DNA from: Nitriliruptoraceae bacterium
Lineage (GTDB): Bacteria > Actinomycetota > Nitriliruptoria > Nitriliruptorales > Nitriliruptoraceae
NCBI GenBank assembly: GCA_007120485.1
Contig: SKNP01000317.1
Span: 1-7,128 of the forward strand
Length of the DNA: 7,128 nt
Reading direction: 5' to 3'
Part shown: piece after piece, positions 5,717 through 7,128 of the stretch
How the letters are laid out: each line of letters begins with the position of its first letter
Position numbering within the stretch: the stretch's first letter is position 1
Notes under the pieces: generated by a model
The model's input: the letters and a program-made list of their open reading frames with translations, nothing else
Told to the model about the DNA's origin: nothing
Database searches by the model: none
Program-made: the position numbers and the translations under genes

Positions 5717-7128
5717 ATGGCCGATCCGAAGCACCGCAGCCGCGACGTGACCGACGGCTACGAGCGCGCGCCCGCCCGGGCGATGCTGCGCGCCGTCGGG
5801 ATGACCGACGAGGACTGGGACAAGCCGCAGGTCGGCATCGCCTCGTCGTGGAACGAGGTCACGCCGTGCAACCTGCCGCTCGACCGGTTGGCCAAGCAGG
5901 CCAAGCAAGGGGTGTTCGACGCCGGCGGGTTCCCGATCGAGTTCAACACGATCGCGGTGTCGGACGGCATCGCGATGGGCCACGAGGGCATGCGCGCGTC
6001 GCTGGTCAGCCGCGAGGTGATCGCTGACTCGGTCGAGACGGTGATGCACGCCGAGCGGCTCGACGGCATGGTCACCTTCGCGGGCTGCGACAAGTCGCTG
6101 CCCGGCATGGTCATGGCCGCCGTGCGGCTGGACGTTCCCAGCGTGTTCCTCTACGGCGGGTCGATCCTGCCCGGGCAACACGACGGGCACGACATCACGA
6201 TCCAGGACGTTTTCGAAGCCGTCGGCGCACGCGGCCGGGGCACCATCGACGACGCGGAGCTCGGCGCGATCGAGCGGGCGGCCTGCCCGGGCGAGGGTTC
6301 CTGTGGCGGGATGTTCACCGCCAACACCATGGCGTCCGCCGTGGAGGCGCTCGGACTGGCGCTGCCGGGCTCGTCATCACCGTCGGCACCCGACCCGCGC
6401 CGGGACGCCTTCGCCACCCGCTCCGGCGAAGCGGTGGTCGCGCTCCTCGAGTCAGGCACGACCGCCCGGCGGATCGTCACCCGCGAGGCGTTGGAGAACG
6501 CCATCGCGGTGGTGATGGCCGTCGGGGGTTCCACCAACGCCGTCCTGCATCTGGTCGCTATCGCACGGGAAGCCGAGGTCGAGCTCTCGATCGATGACTT
6601 CGATCGGATCGGTCGCCGTGTCCCCCACATCGCCGACACCAAGCCCGGCGGCAGCTTCGTGATGAACGACCTCGACCGGATCGGCGGTGTCCCGGTCGTG
6701 ATGAAGGAACTCCTCGATGCTGGGCTGCTCCACGGCGATGCGCTGACGGTGACCGGCCGCAGCATCGGCGAGGAGCTGGAGGCGATGGATGTACCCGCGC
6801 CCGATGGCGAGGTGATCCACCCGCTCAGCGACCCCATCCACGTCGACGGTGGGCTCGCGATCCTCCGCGGCGACCTCGCACCCGACGGTGCGGTGGTCAA
6901 GATCGCCGGCCTCACCGACGAGCAGCTGGAGTTCGCGGGGCCCGCTCGCGTCTTCGACGGCGAGCAGGCCGCGATGGAGGCGGTGCTGACCGGCGGCATC
7001 GTCGATGGGGATGTGATCGTGATCCGCTACGAGGGCCCCAAGGGTGGCCCCGGCATGCGCGAGATGCTGGCCGTGACCTCCGCGGTGAAGGGAGCCGGGC
7101 TCGGTGCAACGGTGGCGCTGCTGACCGA
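5717..7128 (+). CDS. ilvD: Dihydroxy-acid dehydratase IlvD (3' end outside the window)
   Basis: This enzyme dehydrates 2,3-dihydroxy-isovalerate and 2,3-dihydroxy-3-methylvalerate to the keto acids that precede valine, leucine and isoleucine; it acts in the cytoplasm. The visible 470 residues are about 85% of the usual ~555-570 and stay open to the right edge. Three cysteines fit the iron-sulphur ligands of the [2Fe-2S] class: Cys51 in TPCNLPL, Cys124 in FAGCDKSLPGM and Cys196 in PGEGSCGGMFTANTM. Asp83 (SDGIAMGHEGM), Asp125 and Lys126 (carbamylated in known structures) fit the Mg2+ site. GGSTNAVLHL and YEGPKGGPGMREML are also family hallmarks. The window ends at LLTD, where GRFSG with the catalytic serine is expected next. 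IlvD is preferred over the related Edd and sugar-acid dehydratases because of the RAPARAMLRAVG start and overall match. The ATG at 5717 is chosen for its ribosome binding site. It diverges from the minus-strand run and shows no frameshift. Confidence 0.96.
   Translation, partial: MADPKHRSRDVTDGYERAPARAMLRAVGMTDEDWDKPQVGIASSWNEVTPCNLPLDRLAKQAKQGVFDAGGFPIEFNTIAVSDGIAMGHEGMRASLVSREVIADSVETVMHAERLDGMVTFAGCDKSLPGMVMAAVRLDVPSVFLYGGSILPGQHDGHDITIQDVFEAVGARGRGTIDDAELGAIERAACPGEGSCGGMFTANTMASAVEALGLALPGSSSPSAPDPRRDAFATRSGEAVVALLESGTTARRIVTREALENAIAVVMAVGGSTNAVLHLVAIAREAEVELSIDDFDRIGRRVPHIADTKPGGSFVMNDLDRIGGVPVVMKELLDAGLLHGDALTVTGRSIGEELEAMDVPAPDGEVIHPLSDPIHVDGGLAILRGDLAPDGAVVKIAGLTDEQLEFAGPARVFDGEQAAMEAVLTGGIVDGDVIVIRYEGPKGGPGMREMLAVTSAVKGAGLGATVALLT

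Noticed and set aside
5608..6027. A plus-strand frame starting near the ilvD promoter region
   Set aside because: It is a shifted-frame shadow of ilvD, Arg-rich beyond the ilvD start, and without a ribosome binding site of its own.
6151..6999. A 282-codon minus-strand frame antisense to ilvD
   Set aside because: The plus-strand frame is unambiguously IlvD with all metal-site motifs. The antisense product is Ser/Ala/Pro/Thr-rich with no family match.

Overview
The window reads as chromosomal DNA from a very GC-rich bacterium (roughly 70% G+C by eye), most likely an Actinomycetota member. GTG starts are common, third codon positions are G/C, and there is an LLM-family oxidoreductase of a type usually tied to cofactor F420. 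I cannot place the organism below phylum level. There is no tRNA, rRNA, CRISPR array, insertion sequence or phage gene. The many long overlapping reading frames are the expected antisense and shifted-frame shadows of GC-rich genes.

Layout. Five complete genes lie head-to-tail on the minus strand. In transcription order (right to left) they are: a hotdog-fold PaaI/YdiI-type acyl-CoA thioesterase (5520-4951); an LLM-class, probably F420-dependent oxidoreductase (4893-3880); a ten-helix EamA/DMT transporter (3883-2966) whose GTG start overlaps the oxidoreductase stop as GTGA; a zinc-binding ROK-family sugar kinase (2909-1956); and a 546-residue acyl-CoA dehydrogenase with an N-terminal extension that resembles (2S)-methylsuccinyl-CoA dehydrogenase of the ethylmalonyl-CoA pathway (1832-192). 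Gaps are 57, -4, 56 and 123 bp, so the first four could be one transcript and the dehydrogenase may be part of it. On the plus strand, across a 196-bp divergent intergenic region, ilvD (dihydroxy-acid dehydratase, 5717 onward) starts and runs off the right edge just before its expected GRFSG active-site motif. The left 191 bp hold no gene I can support, but they contain a nested inverted repeat downstream of the dehydrogenase.

Function. The genes look like core and peripheral metabolism: acyl-CoA handling (dehydrogenase, thioesterase), redox (LLM enzyme), sugar phosphorylation (ROK), small-molecule transport (EamA) and branched-chain amino acid synthesis (IlvD). No single pathway obviously unites them. 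I find no convincing evidence of an undescribed system. The points most worth a second look are the stand-alone Mcd-like enzyme, the coupled LLM-transporter pair, and the nested inverted repeat with an in-frame Trp-Val pattern at the left edge.
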